A stretch of 13,561 nt of DNA from an uncultured Acidimicrobiales bacterium (GTDB lineage: Bacteria; Actinomycetota; Acidimicrobiia; Acidimicrobiales; Iamiaceae): NCBI GenBank assembly GCA_937926025.1, contig CALANQ010000061.1:1-13561 (forward strand), given 5' to 3'. Made by a program: the position numbers and the translations under genes. This document shows, piece after piece, positions 13,026 to 13,561 of the stretch. The notes under the pieces were generated by a model. It was not told the DNA's origin and ran no database searches. It worked only from the letters and a program-made list of their open reading frames with translations. The number at the start of each line of letters is the position of its first letter. The first letter of the stretch is position 1.

Positions 13026-13561
13026 TCAGCGGAAGGCCGGGGCGACCTCTTCGATGAGCTGGTCGATGGCGTCGGTGGCCTGCTGGCCGGCACCGAGGGT
13101 GAAGCTCGGGACGATGAGCTCGTCGAGGCCGGCGTCGGCCCAACGCCCGATGGTCTCGATCAGCTGCTCGCTGGTGCCGCCGATGGCAGGGCGGATGGCG
13201 GCGAAGTCCGCAGCCGTCTTGGCGCCGTCGGGTCCAAGGAACACCAGCGCCTGGGTGGACCGGTACAGGTCGCCCCGGTCCCGGCCGGCCTCGTCGAGCG
13301 CCCGGTCGAAGCCGACCCGCTTCTCCTGCCAGACCTCCGGCGTGCTCCAGGTGTTCCACTCGTCGGCGTACGTCGCCACGATCCGCGCCATGCGCTGCTG
13401 GCCGCTGGCCCCGATGAGCAGCGGCATCGGGCCGGTGGGCTTGGGCTCGGCGGGGGCGACGTCCAGCTGGTAGCGGGAGCCGGCCATGGTGGTGCGGGCC
13501 TCGTCCCGCATGGACACGAAGATCTGGCACGCCTCTTCGAACCAGTCGAGCCGCTCCTTCA
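13026..13561 (-). CDS. LLM-class (luciferase-like) F420/flavin-dependent oxidoreductase, C-terminal part
   Basis: The gene runs off the right edge; 177 residues of its C-terminal part are present, continuing in frame to the last base of the window. Landmarks are KERLDWFEEACQIF at the left end, PMPLLIGASGQQRMARIVA (a phosphate/cofactor-binding glycine loop) followed by YADEWNTWSTPE, and the closing GTSEQLIETIGRWADAGLDE with IVPSF. This layout is typical of the bacterial luciferase-like monooxygenase family, which in actinobacteria often uses F420 rather than FMN; the choice cannot be made from this part. The substrate is unknown. An internal GTG at 13517 could be mistaken for a start but lies inside the domain. 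Its stop is 20 nt from the stop of the convergent small ORF. Confidence 0.88.
   Translation of the reverse strand, partial: KERLDWFEEACQIFVSMRDEARTTMAGSRYQLDVAPAEPKPTGPMPLLIGASGQQRMARIVATYADEWNTWSTPEVWQEKRVGFDRALDEAGRDRGDLYRSTQALVFLGPDGAKTAADFAAIRPAIGGTSEQLIETIGRWADAGLDELIVPSFTLGAGQQATDAIDQLIEEVAPAFR

Overview
The window is GC-rich, gene-dense bacterial chromosome, most likely from an actinobacterium. The GTP-type PEP carboxykinase, the zinc-ribbon L28, an F420-type luciferase-like oxidoreductase, frequent GTG starts and a probably leaderless mRNA fit Actinomycetota. Acidimicrobiia is my best guess from overall flavour. It is mostly a housekeeping region. I found no phage, IS, CRISPR, tRNA or rRNA, and no convincing new multi-gene system. 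The unusual material lies between and at the edges of genes.

Layout. (1) 1-2460, plus strand: the 3' end of an aldose 1-epimerase gene; a histidine-phosphatase-like ORF lacking its N-terminal RHG motif; a secreted calcium-dependent phosphoinositide phospholipase C with a Thr-rich tail; and a four-helix membrane protein. (2) 2468-2935, minus strand: an NlpC/P60 lipoprotein, convergent with the membrane protein and divergent from what follows. The divergent region (2936-3100) holds a good minus-strand promoter and a set of AGATGWCA half-sites. (3) 3101-4106, plus strand: a stand-alone Lrp/AsnC ligand-binding domain and a DUF2461 protein, 7 nt apart. The DUF2461 C-terminus is encoded by a palindromic repeat. 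A second copy, a (GGGGTC)4 tract and a strong hairpin fill the gap before the next gene. (4) 4260-6342, minus strand: GTP-dependent phosphoenolpyruvate carboxykinase, preceded by a small degenerate cold-shock-like protein. (5) 6557-6769, minus strand: rpmB (L28) with its own promoter and hairpin terminator. (6) 6923-12274, plus strand: fakA (DAK2/DhaL fatty-acid kinase), a polytopic GT-C-like membrane protein and recG, with only 3 and 12 nt between them. (7) 12328-13005, plus strand: a four-helix DUF2269/CopD-like membrane protein and a small unknown ORF. (8) 13026-13561, minus strand: the 3' part of an LLM-class (luciferase-like) oxidoreductase gene that runs off the window.

How the genes fit together. 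rpmB divergent from fakA-recG is a familiar conserved neighbourhood in Gram-positive bacteria; here a GT-C-like membrane protein sits between fakA and recG. PEP carboxykinase is the central gluconeogenic enzyme of the window. The phospholipase and the NlpC/P60 lipoprotein act outside the cytoplasm. No intergenic stretch exceeds about 215 bases.
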